Positions 44,637 to 52,536 of a stretch of DNA of 64,000 bases are shown one piece after another; the stretch's first letter is position 1, and every line of letters starts with the position of its first letter. Location: contig NZ_JAJHUO010000018.1 in NCBI RefSeq assembly GCF_020859565.1, positions 166,468 to 230,467 of the forward strand. Direction: 5' to 3'. The position numbers and the translations under genes were made by a program. The notes beneath the pieces were generated by a model. It had not been told where the DNA came from and did not search any database. It was given only the letters and a program-made list of their open reading frames with translations. The stretch comes from Saccharothrix luteola (lineage in GTDB: Bacteria; Actinomycetota; Actinomycetes; Mycobacteriales; Pseudonocardiaceae).

Positions 44637-45953
44637 TCAAGCGGTGTCGGGCGAGGGGCTGTGCGGGCCGGAGACGGCGCGGCCCACGGTCGGGCCGAAC
44701 GTCTCGTGCAGCTCGATCTCGTCCTTGATGACGTTCGCGAGCCGTCGCACGCCCTCGCGGATGCGTTCGGGCGTCGGGTAGCAGTACGAGATGCGCAACT
44801 GGCGGCTGCCGAGGCCGTCGGCGTAGAAGCCGGTGCCCGACGCGTACGCCACGCGTTGCGTGATGGCGCGGGGCAGCATGGCCTTGGTGTCGATGCCTTC
44901 GGGGACGGTCACCCAGACGTAGAAGCCGCCGTTCGGCTTGTTCCACGTGGAACCAAGCGGCATGTGCTGTTCGAGTGACGAGATCGCCGCGTCACGCCGT
45001 TCCCGGTAGGCCTCGCGGTAGGTCTTGATCTGACCCTGCCAGTCGTGCGTCTTCAGGTAGCGCGACACGATCAGCTGGTTCAGGGTCGGCGGGCAGAGGG
45101 TGGCCGACTCGGCGGCCAGGACGAGCTTCTCGCGGACGGCGTGCGGCGCCAGGACCCAGCCGACCCGGAGGCCGGCGGCGAAGGTCTTGGAGAACGAGCC
45201 CAGGTAGACGACGTTGTCCGGGTCGGTCGCGCGCAGGGCCGGGTACGTGACGCCGTCGAAGCCGAGCAGGCCGTACGGGTTGTCCTCGACCACGAGGATG
45301 CCGTGCGTGCGGCAGATGTCGAGCACCTCGGCACGGCGCTGGACGGCGAGCGTGACGCCGGCCGGGTTGTGGAAGTTGGGGATCGTGTAGAGGAACTTGA
45401 TCCGGCGGCCGGAGCGCTCCACGGAGGCGATGGCCTCGCGCAGCGCCTCGGGCATGAGGCCGTCGGCGTCCATGCCCACGTGGACGACCTGGGCCTGGTA
45501 TGCGGCGAAGGAGCCCAGGGCCCCCACGTAGGACGGGCCCTCGGCCAGCACGACGTCACCGGGGTCGCAGAAGATGCGGGTGACCATGTCGAGGCCCATC
45601 TGGGAGCCGACGGTCACCACGACGTCGTCCGGGTGGGCGTTGATGCCCTCCAGAGCCATCACGTCGCAGATCTGCTCACGCAGCTCGGGCACGCCGTGCG
45701 CGCTGCCGTACTGGAGCGCGACGAGCCCCTCCGTGGCCACGACGTCGGCCACTTCCGCGCTGAGGGACTCCAGCGGCAGTGCTGCCAGGTGCGGCATCCC
45801 TCCCGCCAGGGACACCACCTCAGGCCTGCTCGCCACCGCGAAGAGCGCCCGGATCTCCGATGCCGTCATGCCCGCCGTGCGCGCCGCGTACCGGCGCAGG
45901 TGGGGGTCGAGGCTTCTGGCTCCCTGCATCGGGGGCAATCCGGGTAGGTTCAC
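44637..45953 (-). CDS. PLP-dependent aminotransferase (class I/II, LysN/ARO8-like)
   Basis: 438 residues from GTG 45953, six bases after GGAG; a longer frame to 46028 has no such site. Fold type I aminotransferase: LQYGSAHGVPELREQI, VVTVGSQMGLDMV, YTIPNFHNPAGVTL, catalytic Lys in YLGSFSKTFAAGLRVGW and GGFYVWVTVPEG. This group includes 2-aminoadipate and aromatic aminotransferases. Cotranscribed with the ddl-like gene; whether both act on one amino acid pathway is unknown. A GTTCCACGTGGAAC palindrome lies in the 3' half. Confidence 0.9.
   Translation of the reverse strand: MNLPGLPPMQGARSLDPHLRRYAARTAGMTASEIRALFAVASRPEVVSLAGGMPHLAALPLESLSAEVADVVATEGLVALQYGSAHGVPELREQICDVMALEGINAHPDDVVVTVGSQMGLDMVTRIFCDPGDVVLAEGPSYVGALGSFAAYQAQVVHVGMDADGLMPEALREAIASVERSGRRIKFLYTIPNFHNPAGVTLAVQRRAEVLDICRTHGILVVEDNPYGLLGFDGVTYPALRATDPDNVVYLGSFSKTFAAGLRVGWVLAPHAVREKLVLAAESATLCPPTLNQLIVSRYLKTHDWQGQIKTYREAYRERRDAAISSLEQHMPLGSTWNKPNGGFYVWVTVPEGIDTKAMLPRAITQRVAYASGTGFYADGLGSRQLRISYCYPTPERIREGVRRLANVIKDEIELHETFGPTVGRAVSGPHSPSPDTA
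44940..44953. other. parS-like palindrome in aminotransferase gene
   Basis: GTTCCACGTGGAAC differs from the parS core only by symmetric changes at positions 4 and 11. It is about 3.5 kb from parS site 4 and could be a weak ParB site or chance coding sequence. Confidence 0.35.
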
Positions 45954-46098
45954 GGGAAACTCCGTAGGTGGGGCGTTACCGGCGGGTTTGTTCCCGCCCG
46001 AGTGTAACGGCCGTCCCGTTCGGGGCATCTGTCTTCCGGGCGGGGGTCACATCCGCCTATCCTCGTGGGGGGATGTGTTCGGGGGCTTGGAGGTCGGG

Positions 46099-46737
46099 GT
46101 GTCGCGTCGTGTCGTTGGCGTCACCTTGGACAACCTGGAGCACCTCTCCAAGCACAGTCGGACCTGCGTCTTCTGGGAGCTCGCGCCCCACCTGAAGGAG
46201 CAGGCCGAGGAATTCGGGGACACCGAGTTCGAGAAGGAGGCCTGGGTCTCCAGCGTGCTGTTGGAGTGGGGTTCCTGCGGTCGGATCATCTACCTCGACG
46301 GGATTCCCGCCGGGTCCGTGTTCTACGCGCCTCCGGCGGCCGTGCCGAGGTCGTTGGCCTTCCCCACCTCCCCCGCCAGCCCCGACGCGGTGCTGATGAC
46401 GGGGCTCGAGGTGCTGCCGGAGTTCCGCGGTGGCGGTCTCGGTCGGGTGCTCGTGCAGACGGTGGCCAAGGACCTCACGCGTCGCGGCGTGAAGGCGATC
46501 GAGGCGTTCGGCGACAACCGGCCGGAGGTCGACGGGCCGGGTTGCGTCACACCGACCGACTTCCTGCTGCAGGTCGGCTTCAAGACGGTGCGCCCCCACC
46601 CCCGGTGGCCGCGGTTGCGGCTGGAGCTGCGCAGCGCGTCGTCGTGGAAGGAAGACGTGGAGGCGGCGTTGGAGCGCCTGCTCAGCTCGGTGACGGTGTC
46701 CGCCGCGCCCGCGGAACCCAGTTTCAAGCCTGTGTGA
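46099..46737 (+). CDS. GNAT family N-acetyltransferase
   Basis: 212 residues from GTG 46099, five bases after GGAGG. GNAT core with LMTGLEVLPEFRGGGLGRVLVQTVAKDLTRRG (acetyl-CoA pyrophosphate loop RGGGLG) and a C-terminal LLQVGFKTVRPHPRWPRLRLEL. The N-terminal half (CVFWELAPHLKEQAEEFG) is typical of an actinobacterial subfamily found near parB. Substrate unknown. Confidence 0.85.
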   Translation: MSRRVVGVTLDNLEHLSKHSRTCVFWELAPHLKEQAEEFGDTEFEKEAWVSSVLLEWGSCGRIIYLDGIPAGSVFYAPPAAVPRSLAFPTSPASPDAVLMTGLEVLPEFRGGGLGRVLVQTVAKDLTRRGVKAIEAFGDNRPEVDGPGCVTPTDFLLQVGFKTVRPHPRWPRLRLELRSASSWKEDVEAALERLLSSVTVSAAPAEPSFKPV

Positions 46738-46771
46738 AACCCGTAGTGACCTGCGGGTTCTTCGTCACGGA

Positions 46772-46801
46772 TTGACATGCAGGTATTTGCCTGCATAACG
46801 T
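46772..46801 (+). promoter_or_regulatory. Promoter and palindromic operator of ArsR-type gene
   Basis: TTGACA (46772-46777), 18-base spacer, TAACGT (46796-46801), then GTG at 46807, i.e. a leaderless start. The spacer is filled by ATGCAGG (46777-46783) and CCTGCAT (46790-46796), a perfect 7-bp inverted repeat suited to a dimeric ArsR repressor. Autoregulation is inferred. Confidence 0.65.
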
Positions 46802-46806
46802 GCGGT

Positions 46807-47559
46807 GTGGACAAGGTGTTCAAGGCCCTGGCCGACGAGACCCGCCGCTACCTGCTGGACCGGCTGCACGAGGAGAACGGCCAGACCCTCGGCGAGCTGT
46901 GCGCCCGGCTGGGCATGACGAGGCAGTCCGTCACCCAGCACCTGGCCGTGCTGGAGGCCGCGAACCTGGTCAGCACCACCCGCCGTGGCCGGGAGAAGTT
47001 GCACTACCTCAACCCGGTGCCGCTGCACGAGGTGCAGGAACGGTGGATCGACAAGTTCGAACGGCCGCGGTTGCGGCTGCTCAGCGACGTGAAACGACGA
47101 GCGGAGGAACCGGTGAAGCCGGAGTTCGTGTACGTGACGTACATCGAGAGCACGCCTGAGCGGGTGTGGGAGGCCCTGACGGACGCGGACGTGACGGCGC
47201 AGTACTGGGGCCACCGCAACGTCTCGGACTGGCAGGTGGGCTCGGCGTGGGCGCACCGGCGCGTGGACGGCTCCGAGGTGGACGACGTGGTGGGCCAGGT
47301 CGTCGAGGCCGACCCGCCGCGCCTGCTGGTGACGACGTGGGCCGACCCGGCGGAGCCGGCCGTGACGTCGACGGTGGCGTTCCGCATCGACGCGTACGGC
47401 GAGATCGTGCGGCTGACCGTGACGCACAGCGGTCTGGCGGACGAAGCGGAGCGCGCGCAGGCGGCGTCCGGCTGGGCGGCCGTGCTGTCGAACCTGAAGT
47501 CGCTGCTGGAGACCGGGCACGTGCTGCCGGGCATCCCGTGGGAGATGCCCGCCCGCTAG
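46807..47559 (+). CDS. ArsR-family HTH regulator fused to SRPBCC (AHSA1) domain
   Basis: 250 residues from GTG 46807 (VDKVFKALADETRRYLLDRL). Residues 1-90 are a winged-helix ArsR domain with LGELCARLGMTRQSVTQHLAVLEAANLV; no metal-binding cysteines are visible. Residues about 105-250 are an SRPBCC/START-like ligand pocket (VYVTYIESTPERVWEALTDADVTAQYW, WAAVLSNLKSLLETG). The combination suggests ligand-controlled transcription. Start chosen because a -10 lies five bases upstream and ATG 46777 falls inside the operator. Confidence 0.85.
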   Translation: MDKVFKALADETRRYLLDRLHEENGQTLGELCARLGMTRQSVTQHLAVLEAANLVSTTRRGREKLHYLNPVPLHEVQERWIDKFERPRLRLLSDVKRRAEEPVKPEFVYVTYIESTPERVWEALTDADVTAQYWGHRNVSDWQVGSAWAHRRVDGSEVDDVVGQVVEADPPRLLVTTWADPAEPAVTSTVAFRIDAYGEIVRLTVTHSGLADEAERAQAASGWAAVLSNLKSLLETGHVLPGIPWEMPAR

Positions 47560-47975
47560 AAGCGGTCGACGTCGCAGTTCTCCAGCGTGCCGGACTGCAG
47601 GAGGTCGAGCGCCTGCTCGCTGACGACGAACTGCCCCTGGTCGGTGACGCCGAGGTCGTCCACGCCCGCCTGACCGGTGACTTCCAGCCAGTGGAAGGTG
47701 GGCAGCTCCTTGCCCTCCAGCATCTCCTGCGCCTCGTCCGAGAGGGTCACCGTGGCGCGGCGGATGCGGAACGCGTCCAGGCCGCTGTCGACCAGCGTGT
47801 CGGCCAGGTCGTCGGTGACCAGGTAGACGGGGAACGCCTCGATCAGGTCGTCGCCGGCCCAGTCGGTGATCTCGTAGTGCACCGCTTCGATGCGCGGCGG
47901 GTGGGCCGCGGCGTCGATCACGGTTCCTTCGCCCAACAAGCCTGCGACCTCGGGTTCGAGGCGGTAGAACTCCAT
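47556..47975 (-). CDS. Hypothetical acidic protein
   Basis: 139 residues from ATG 47975, four bases after GAGGAG. Starts MEFYRLEPEVAGLLGEGTVID; acidic, no membrane segment. It contains IEAVHYEITDWAGDDLIEAFP and ends in ENCDVDRF. I do not recognise the family, though the layout resembles the immunity/Imm-like or DUF proteins of actinobacteria. Its stop overlaps the convergent ArsR stop by three bases. Divergent from the 48015 gene by 39 bases. Confidence 0.65.
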   Translation of the reverse strand: MEFYRLEPEVAGLLGEGTVIDAAAHPPRIEAVHYEITDWAGDDLIEAFPVYLVTDDLADTLVDSGLDAFRIRRATVTLSDEAQEMLEGKELPTFHWLEVTGQAGVDDLGVTDQGQFVVSEQALDLLQSGTLENCDVDRF

Positions 47976-48014
47976 CGTGCTCCTCACCGGCGGGCCGGCC
48001 AATAAGATCGACTC

Positions 48015-48239
48015 GTGGACGTGGGTGTCGAGATCCAGGGCAAAGTACTCGCGATCATCGAGGGCTCGCGGGACTTCGTGAAGATTCGCACACTGCTCGA
48101 CGGGTGGCAGGCCGAGGGCATCCCGGCCGAGCAGCTGGTCGACGAGCTGACCGACCTGATGCTGGACCTGCGCGCCCAGAACCGCGCGGACGACGAGGAC
48201 GCCGTCGCCGAGGTGCTGGACGTGCTCACGGGCTGGTAG
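48015..48239 (+). CDS. Small acidic hypothetical protein
   Basis: 74 residues from GTG 48015 (VDVGVEIQGKVLAIIEGSRDFVKIRTLLDGW). Predicted mostly helical and acidic with LTDLMLDLRAQNRADDEDAVAEVLDVL. No known domain recognised. Codon pattern agrees with a coding frame and no competing frame is better. It ends shortly before the convergent cwlM stop. Confidence 0.6.
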   Translation: MDVGVEIQGKVLAIIEGSRDFVKIRTLLDGWQAEGIPAEQLVDELTDLMLDLRAQNRADDEDAVAEVLDVLTGW

Positions 48240-48288
48240 GCGCCCTCGGCCTCGGGGCCGGGTCGCCGGTCCGGTGAGGTGAGCGCCG

Positions 48289-49431
48289 TCAGCGGAGCTT
48301 GCCGGTGGCCACCTCGTGCCGCAGCAGGTCGTCCATGGTGAACGTGCCGGTCGGCTGGTCGTCCTTGCCCAGCAGGTACAGGCGCTTCACCGCGACCAGG
48401 ATGCCCTCGGCGACCACGTCGCGGAACGACGGGTTGGCCAGCCGCTGCCGGTCGCCCGGGTTGGTCAGGTAGCCGACCTCGACGCGGACCGCCGTGCAGC
48501 GGGTCATCCGGAGCATGTCCCAGGTCTTCGGGTGCGTGCGGCAGTCGAGCATGCCGGTGCGCGCGACGATCTCCCGCTGGATGAACCCCGCCAGCGCCTC
48601 GCCGACCGTGGACGACGTGCCGTTGCCCGTCCCGAAGTGGAACGTCGCCACGCCGGACGCCAGGGGCGAGGAGTTGCGGTCGGTGTGCAGCGACAGGATC
48701 AGGTCGGCGCCCGCCTCGTTCGCGAACCGGGCCCGTTCACCCTCGTCCGGGTTGTGGTTCGGCCCACGCGTGAGCAGGGCCTCCATGCCGGTGGCGGCCA
48801 TCTTGCCCTCGAGCAGCCTGGCCAGGTCGAGCATGACGTCGGCCTCGGACACGCCGTCGACCACGACACCGCGGTCCTCGCCGCCGTGACCGGGGTCGAT
48901 GATGATGCGCTTGCCGGACAGCCTCGGCCCGGCCCGGCGGACCCGCTCCTGCTCGCGCAGGAACACCGGCCGGCCGCCGCGCACCTTGGGCTGCAGCTGG
49001 CGCAGCGCGCGGACCGTGTCGGGGCCGCACATGCCGTCGACGATCAAGCCGTAGTCGCGTTGGAAGCTCCGCAACGCGAGCTCCGTCTGCTGACCGAACT
49101 CGCCGTTGGCCCGGCCGGCGTCGTAACCCAGCTCCAGCAGGCGCTCCTGCAACGCGAACACGTCGTCACCGGTCACCGGCTGCGCCATGAGGAACGCGAG
49201 CGGGCGGTCACCGAGCCGGTACGTCGCGTCGCGCAGGGCGCGGTAGGTGGCGGGGCCGACGATGCCGTCGGTGATGAGACCCCGCTGCTGCTGGAACGCG
49301 CGCACCGCGTGCTCGACCGGCAGGTCGAACACCTGGGACGGCTGCGGATCGGACAGCAGACCGAGCTTCGTCAGCGTTGCCCTGACCTCGGCGACGTCCG
49401 GACCGAAATCCCCGCGGCGGAGTAGCAGCAT
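48289..49431 (-). CDS. cwlM: CwlM: N-acetylmuramoyl-L-alanine amidase family regulator
   Basis: 380 residues from ATG 49431 (GAGGGG upstream); GTG 49446 is an alternative. Two N-terminal peptidoglycan-binding-1 repeats (DLPVEHAVRAFQQQRGLITDGIVGP, QQTELALRSFQRDYGLIVDGMCGP), then an Amidase_3 domain with IIIDPGHGGEDRG, SEADVMLDLARLLE, LILSLHTDRN and VRVEVGYLTNPGD (zinc ligands and catalytic Glu retained). No signal peptide. In mycobacteria cytoplasmic CwlM, phosphorylated by PknB, activates MurA and interacts with FhaA/MurJ. Same neighbours (trxBA, sigM) as M. tuberculosis. Confidence 0.92.
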   Translation of the reverse strand: MLLLRRGDFGPDVAEVRATLTKLGLLSDPQPSQVFDLPVEHAVRAFQQQRGLITDGIVGPATYRALRDATYRLGDRPLAFLMAQPVTGDDVFALQERLLELGYDAGRANGEFGQQTELALRSFQRDYGLIVDGMCGPDTVRALRQLQPKVRGGRPVFLREQERVRRAGPRLSGKRIIIDPGHGGEDRGVVVDGVSEADVMLDLARLLEGKMAATGMEALLTRGPNHNPDEGERARFANEAGADLILSLHTDRNSSPLASGVATFHFGTGNGTSSTVGEALAGFIQREIVARTGMLDCRTHPKTWDMLRMTRCTAVRVEVGYLTNPGDRQRLANPSFRDVVAEGILVAVKRLYLLGKDDQPTGTFTMDDLLRHEVATGKLR

Positions 49432-49550
49432 GCACCCCTCGCTCACTAAGGCGTCGACATCCGTCGACGCGAACTTGACGACCTATTGTGCCTTGCTCGC
49501 GCCGATGCCACGGACGGGGCTACTGCGAGTGGTTGCGGGTCCACAAACGA

Positions 49551-49587
49551 GTGACCCGTCCGCCTCCTCTGAAGACGGACGGGTCAC
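49551..49587 (-). terminator. trxA terminator
   Basis: GTGACCCGTCCG (49551-49562) pairs with CGGACGGGTCAC (49576-49587), 13-base loop, just past the trxA stop on the minus strand. Confidence 0.88.
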
Positions 49588-49601
49588 TGGTTCGGTTGCA
49601 C

Positions 49602-49928
49602 TCAGAGGACGTCGGACAGGTCCTTGAGCAGCGCGGCCTTCGGCTTGGCGCCGACGATCTGCTTCACCGGCTTGCCGTTCTGGAACAGGATCATCGTCGG
49701 CACCGACATGATCTGGTAGTCCCGCGCGATCGACGGGTTGGCGTCGATGTCGAGCTTCGCGATGGTGATCTTCTCGGGGTTCTCGGCGGCGATCTCCTCG
49801 AGCACCGGCGCGACCATCTTGCACGGGCCGCACCAGGTCGCCCAGAAGTCGACCAAAACCGGCTTTTCGCTGGTCAGGACGTCATCGACGAACGTCTTGG
49901 CGGAGGTGACCACGGGGGTGCCTGCCAT
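49602..49928 (-). CDS. trxA: Thioredoxin
   Basis: 108 residues from ATG 49928. Active site WCGPCKM in VDFWATWCGPCKMVAPVLEEI, cis-Pro in IMSVPTMILFQNG. It reduces protein disulfides using TrxB. GGGAG upstream. It lies 28 bases after trxB in one operon behind a SigR-type promoter. Confidence 0.98.
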   Translation of the reverse strand: MAGTPVVTSAKTFVDDVLTSEKPVLVDFWATWCGPCKMVAPVLEEIAAENPEKITIAKLDIDANPSIARDYQIMSVPTMILFQNGKPVKQIVGAKPKAALLKDLSDVL

Positions 49929-49956
49929 GTCGTGTTTCTCCCTCGGAAAGGTGGGT

Positions 49957-50955
49957 TCAGCTGGTCGAGACGGGCTCGCTGTAGCCACCGCCCACGTGCT
50001 CGGCGGTGACGGCGGCCTCCGTGGTCCCGTGTTCGGCGAGCCAGCGCTCCGCGTCGATCGCGGCGGCGCAGCCCGACCCGGCGGCGGTGATCGCCTGGCG
50101 GTAGGTGTGGTCGACGAGGTCGCCCGCGGCGAACACCCCGTCCACGTTCGTGTGAGTCGTGCGGCCGACGACCTGGACGTAGCCCTCGCCGTCCAGCTCG
50201 ACCTGGCCCTTGACCAGTTCGCTGCGGGGGTCGTGGCCGATGGCGACGAAGAAGCCCGTGAACGGGTGCTCGGTCACCTCACCGGTGCGGGTGTCGCGGG
50301 TCTTCACACCGGACACCGTGCCGGCGTCCTGGCCCAGCACCTCGACGACCTCGGCGTTCAGCAGCCACTTGATCTTCTCGTTGCTCCGCGCGCGCTCCAG
50401 CATGATCTTGGAGGCGCGGAACTCCTCGCGGCGGTGGATGATCGTGACGGTCCGGGCGAACTTGGTGAGGAACGTCGCCTCCTCCATCGCCGAGTCGCCG
50501 CCGCCGATCACGGCGATGTCCTGGTCGCGGAAGAAGAAGCCGTCGCACGTGGCGCAGGCCGACACGCCGCGGCCGAGCAGCTCCTGCTCACCGGGAACGT
50601 GCAGGTAGCGCGCCGCGGCGCCCATGGCGAGGATCACCGAGCGGGCGGCGTACCGCTTGCCGTTCGCGGTGACGTACTTCACCGGGCCGTCGAGCTCGAC
50701 CTGCTCGACGTCCTCCGCGCGCAGCTCGGCGCCGAAGCGCTTGGCCTGCTCGCGCATCTGCTCCATGAGGTCGGGGCCCATGATGCCGTCGCGGAAACCG
50801 GGGTAGTTCTCGACTTCGGTCGTGGTCATCAGCGCGCCGCCGTACTGCGAGCCCTCGAACACCAGCGGTTCGAGCTGGGCACGCGCCGCGTAGACCGCCG
50901 CGGTGTACCCGGCGGGCCCCGATCCCACGACGATCAGGTTCCGAACGTCCGACAC
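49957..50955 (-). CDS. trxB: Thioredoxin-disulfide reductase
   Basis: 332 residues from GTG 50955, six bases after GGAGG. FAD motif VVGSGPAGYTAAVYAARA, redox-active CATC in GVSACATCDGFFF, NADPH motif GGGDSAMEEATFL, and C-terminal VFAAGDLVDHTYRQAITAAGSG. Low-molecular-weight TrxB. Transfers electrons from NADPH to TrxA. Its promoter fits the disulfide-stress sigma factor SigR/SigH consensus. Confidence 0.98.
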   Translation of the reverse strand: MSDVRNLIVVGSGPAGYTAAVYAARAQLEPLVFEGSQYGGALMTTTEVENYPGFRDGIMGPDLMEQMREQAKRFGAELRAEDVEQVELDGPVKYVTANGKRYAARSVILAMGAAARYLHVPGEQELLGRGVSACATCDGFFFRDQDIAVIGGGDSAMEEATFLTKFARTVTIIHRREEFRASKIMLERARSNEKIKWLLNAEVVEVLGQDAGTVSGVKTRDTRTGEVTEHPFTGFFVAIGHDPRSELVKGQVELDGEGYVQVVGRTTHTNVDGVFAAGDLVDHTYRQAITAAGSGCAAAIDAERWLAEHGTTEAAVTAEHVGGGYSEPVSTS

Positions 50956-51011
50956 CCTCGACCTCCGTTAGTCGCTCCCGGGCCCGGATCACCCGGCCCG
51001 GCACTTCGCAC

Positions 51012-51037
51012 AACGGATCGTAGGGTGCGGTAATTCC
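51012..51037 (-). promoter_or_regulatory. SigR/SigH-type promoter of trxB-trxA
   Basis: On the minus strand GGAAT (51037-51033), exactly 18 bases, then GTT (51014-51012), equal to the Streptomyces SigR consensus GGAAT-N18-GTT. It lies about 57 bases before the trxB start. A hairpin GGTGCGG/CCGCACC overlaps the -35. trxBA is a classical SigR/SigH target. Confidence 0.8.
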
Positions 51038-51071
51038 GCACCGTCGAGGTGAGTTGGGCTACGCGGCCCCG

Positions 51072-51830
51072 CTACGGCTCGATCGTGCTGTTCGCCAGGA
51101 CGCCGTCGGGGTTGTCCGGGCCGCAGGTCTGGGGGTCGACCACCACGATCCGGTACGCGCCCGGCGTGCCCGCGGGCAGGATCGCCATCACGGCCGGCTT
51201 GTCGTCCAACGTGATGGGGCTGACCCCGAGCGGCTTGCCCGCGGTGATGTTCGCCCCGCGCAGGCAGTCGGCCAGCTGCTCCTGGTTCTCCAGCGGTCCG
51301 TAGTTCTGCGCCTTGAGCACGTCGCCGAACACCGGGCCGAAGTTCTCGCCGCGCACGGCGGGCATCCGGTCGGTGCTGCCGGGCGGCACGGCGCTGCCCG
51401 TGACCGGCGCGTTCGTGGTCTTGTCCTCCTGCGCCACGTTGTCGCCGGCGGTGTTGTCCCGGGGGATCGCCACCACGGCGACGCCGACGGCGACCGCGGC
51501 CGCCGCGAGCAGCCCCGCGCCCCAGCCGAGGCGCTTGGCGCGACGGGCCTTGGCCTGCGCGAAGTCGACCACCGGCGCGACCGGGCGCGCCTCCTCGGCG
51601 AGGGCCGCGTCGATCCGCTCGGCCACGTGGCGCGGCATCGGGATGGGCGGCAGGTCCCGCAGGTCGTCGAGCGTCGCGTCGAGGGCGGCGAGGATCTCGC
51701 GGGCCTCGGGGTCGTTCTCGACCAGTGGCCGCAACTCGGCCTCGGTCCGCGGGTCCAGAGCCCCCGCGTGCAGATCAGCCAGCAGGTCGACGGACCACGG
51801 CGGCCCTGAACGCCGCGCATTGCCGGTCAT
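51072..51830 (-). CDS. Anti-sigma-M factor, single-pass membrane protein
   Basis: 252 residues from ATG 51830, overlapping the sigM stop (ATGA). Cytoplasmic N-terminus with PWSVDLLADLHAGALDP and RHVAERIDAALAEEARP, a membrane helix (LGWGAGLLAAAAVAVGVAVVA), then an extracytoplasmic domain with two cysteines (ADCLRGANI, PQTCGPDNP). This fits the RsmA/Rv3912 anti-SigM type. No ZAS zinc motif is seen. The longer frame upstream lies in sigM and is spurious. Confidence 0.88.
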   Translation of the reverse strand: MTGNARRSGPPWSVDLLADLHAGALDPRTEAELRPLVENDPEAREILAALDATLDDLRDLPPIPMPRHVAERIDAALAEEARPVAPVVDFAQAKARRAKRLGWGAGLLAAAAVAVGVAVVAIPRDNTAGDNVAQEDKTTNAPVTGSAVPPGSTDRMPAVRGENFGPVFGDVLKAQNYGPLENQEQLADCLRGANITAGKPLGVSPITLDDKPAVMAILPAGTPGAYRIVVVDPQTCGPDNPDGVLANSTIEP

Positions 51831-52444
51831 CGTTCCTCCAACTGACGTCCCTGTTGCACCTGCACATCGTTCAGTGGGACGTTCGCATCTGCACTCTGGT
51901 TCCGGAGGTGTCCCAGAACTTTGGCGAGCTTGGCCCGCCCGCGGGCGCACCTCGACTTCACAGTGCCCTCCGCGATCCCCAGCAGCTGCGCCGTTTCGGC
52001 CACCGAGTAGCCCTCCACGTCGACCAGCACGATCGGGGCCCGCTGCTCCTCCGGCAGCTCGTTGAGGGCGGCCTGGACGACCAGGCGGGTCTCGCGCTCG
52101 GCCATCGCGTCCCGGGGCGCCACCGGCTCGCCGGGGCCGGCCTCGGGCAGGGGGACGGTCGGCCTGGTTTGTCGCCTGCGCATCCGGTCCAGGCAGGCGT
52201 TGACGACTATTCGGTGCAGCCAGGTCGTGACCTGGGACTCGGCCCGGAAGCTCGCGGCGGCGCGGAAGGCCGAGATGAACGCCTCCTGCAACGCGTCCGC
52301 GGCCTCTTCGGGGTCGCGCAGCGTGCGCAGCGCGACGGCCCACATGCGATCCCGGTGCCTGCGCACGAGTTCGGAGAAGGCGTGCGGGTCACCCGCGGCG
52401 TGCGCCGTGATGAGGTCTGCGTCCGAGCTGGCTGCGGCGGTCAC
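51827..52444 (-). CDS. sigM: ECF RNA polymerase sigma factor SigM
   Basis: 205 residues. Region 2: DPHAFSELVRRHRDRMWAVALRTLRDPEEAADALQEAFISAFR and FRAESQVTTWLHRIVVNACLDRMRR; region 4: ALNELPEEQRAPIVLVDVEGYSVAETAQLLGIAEGTVKSRCARGRAKL. The GTG at 52444 has TAGGCT six bases upstream and no Shine-Dalgarno, so probably leaderless. Paired with its membrane anti-sigma factor; the same pair precedes trxBA-cwlM in mycobacteria. Confidence 0.94.
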   Translation of the reverse strand: MTAAASSDADLITAHAAGDPHAFSELVRRHRDRMWAVALRTLRDPEEAADALQEAFISAFRAAASFRAESQVTTWLHRIVVNACLDRMRRRQTRPTVPLPEAGPGEPVAPRDAMAERETRLVVQAALNELPEEQRAPIVLVDVEGYSVAETAQLLGIAEGTVKSRCARGRAKLAKVLGHLRNQSADANVPLNDVQVQQGRQLEER

Positions 52445-52490
52445 GCCGGGAGCCTATCGGGCCTGGGCAACCCCGCTCCGATCACCTGTA

Positions 52491-52523
52491 CGGGCGAGTG
52501 CCCGGGGCACCGGCACTCGCCCG
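52491..52523 (-). terminator. Terminator of VOC gene
   Basis: CGGGCGAGTGCC (52491-52502) and GGCACTCGCCCG (52512-52523), a 12-bp stem with a nine-base loop, 14 bases beyond the VOC gene stop and before the sigM promoter. Confidence 0.88.
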
Positions 52524-52536
52524 CCGCGACCGCGCG

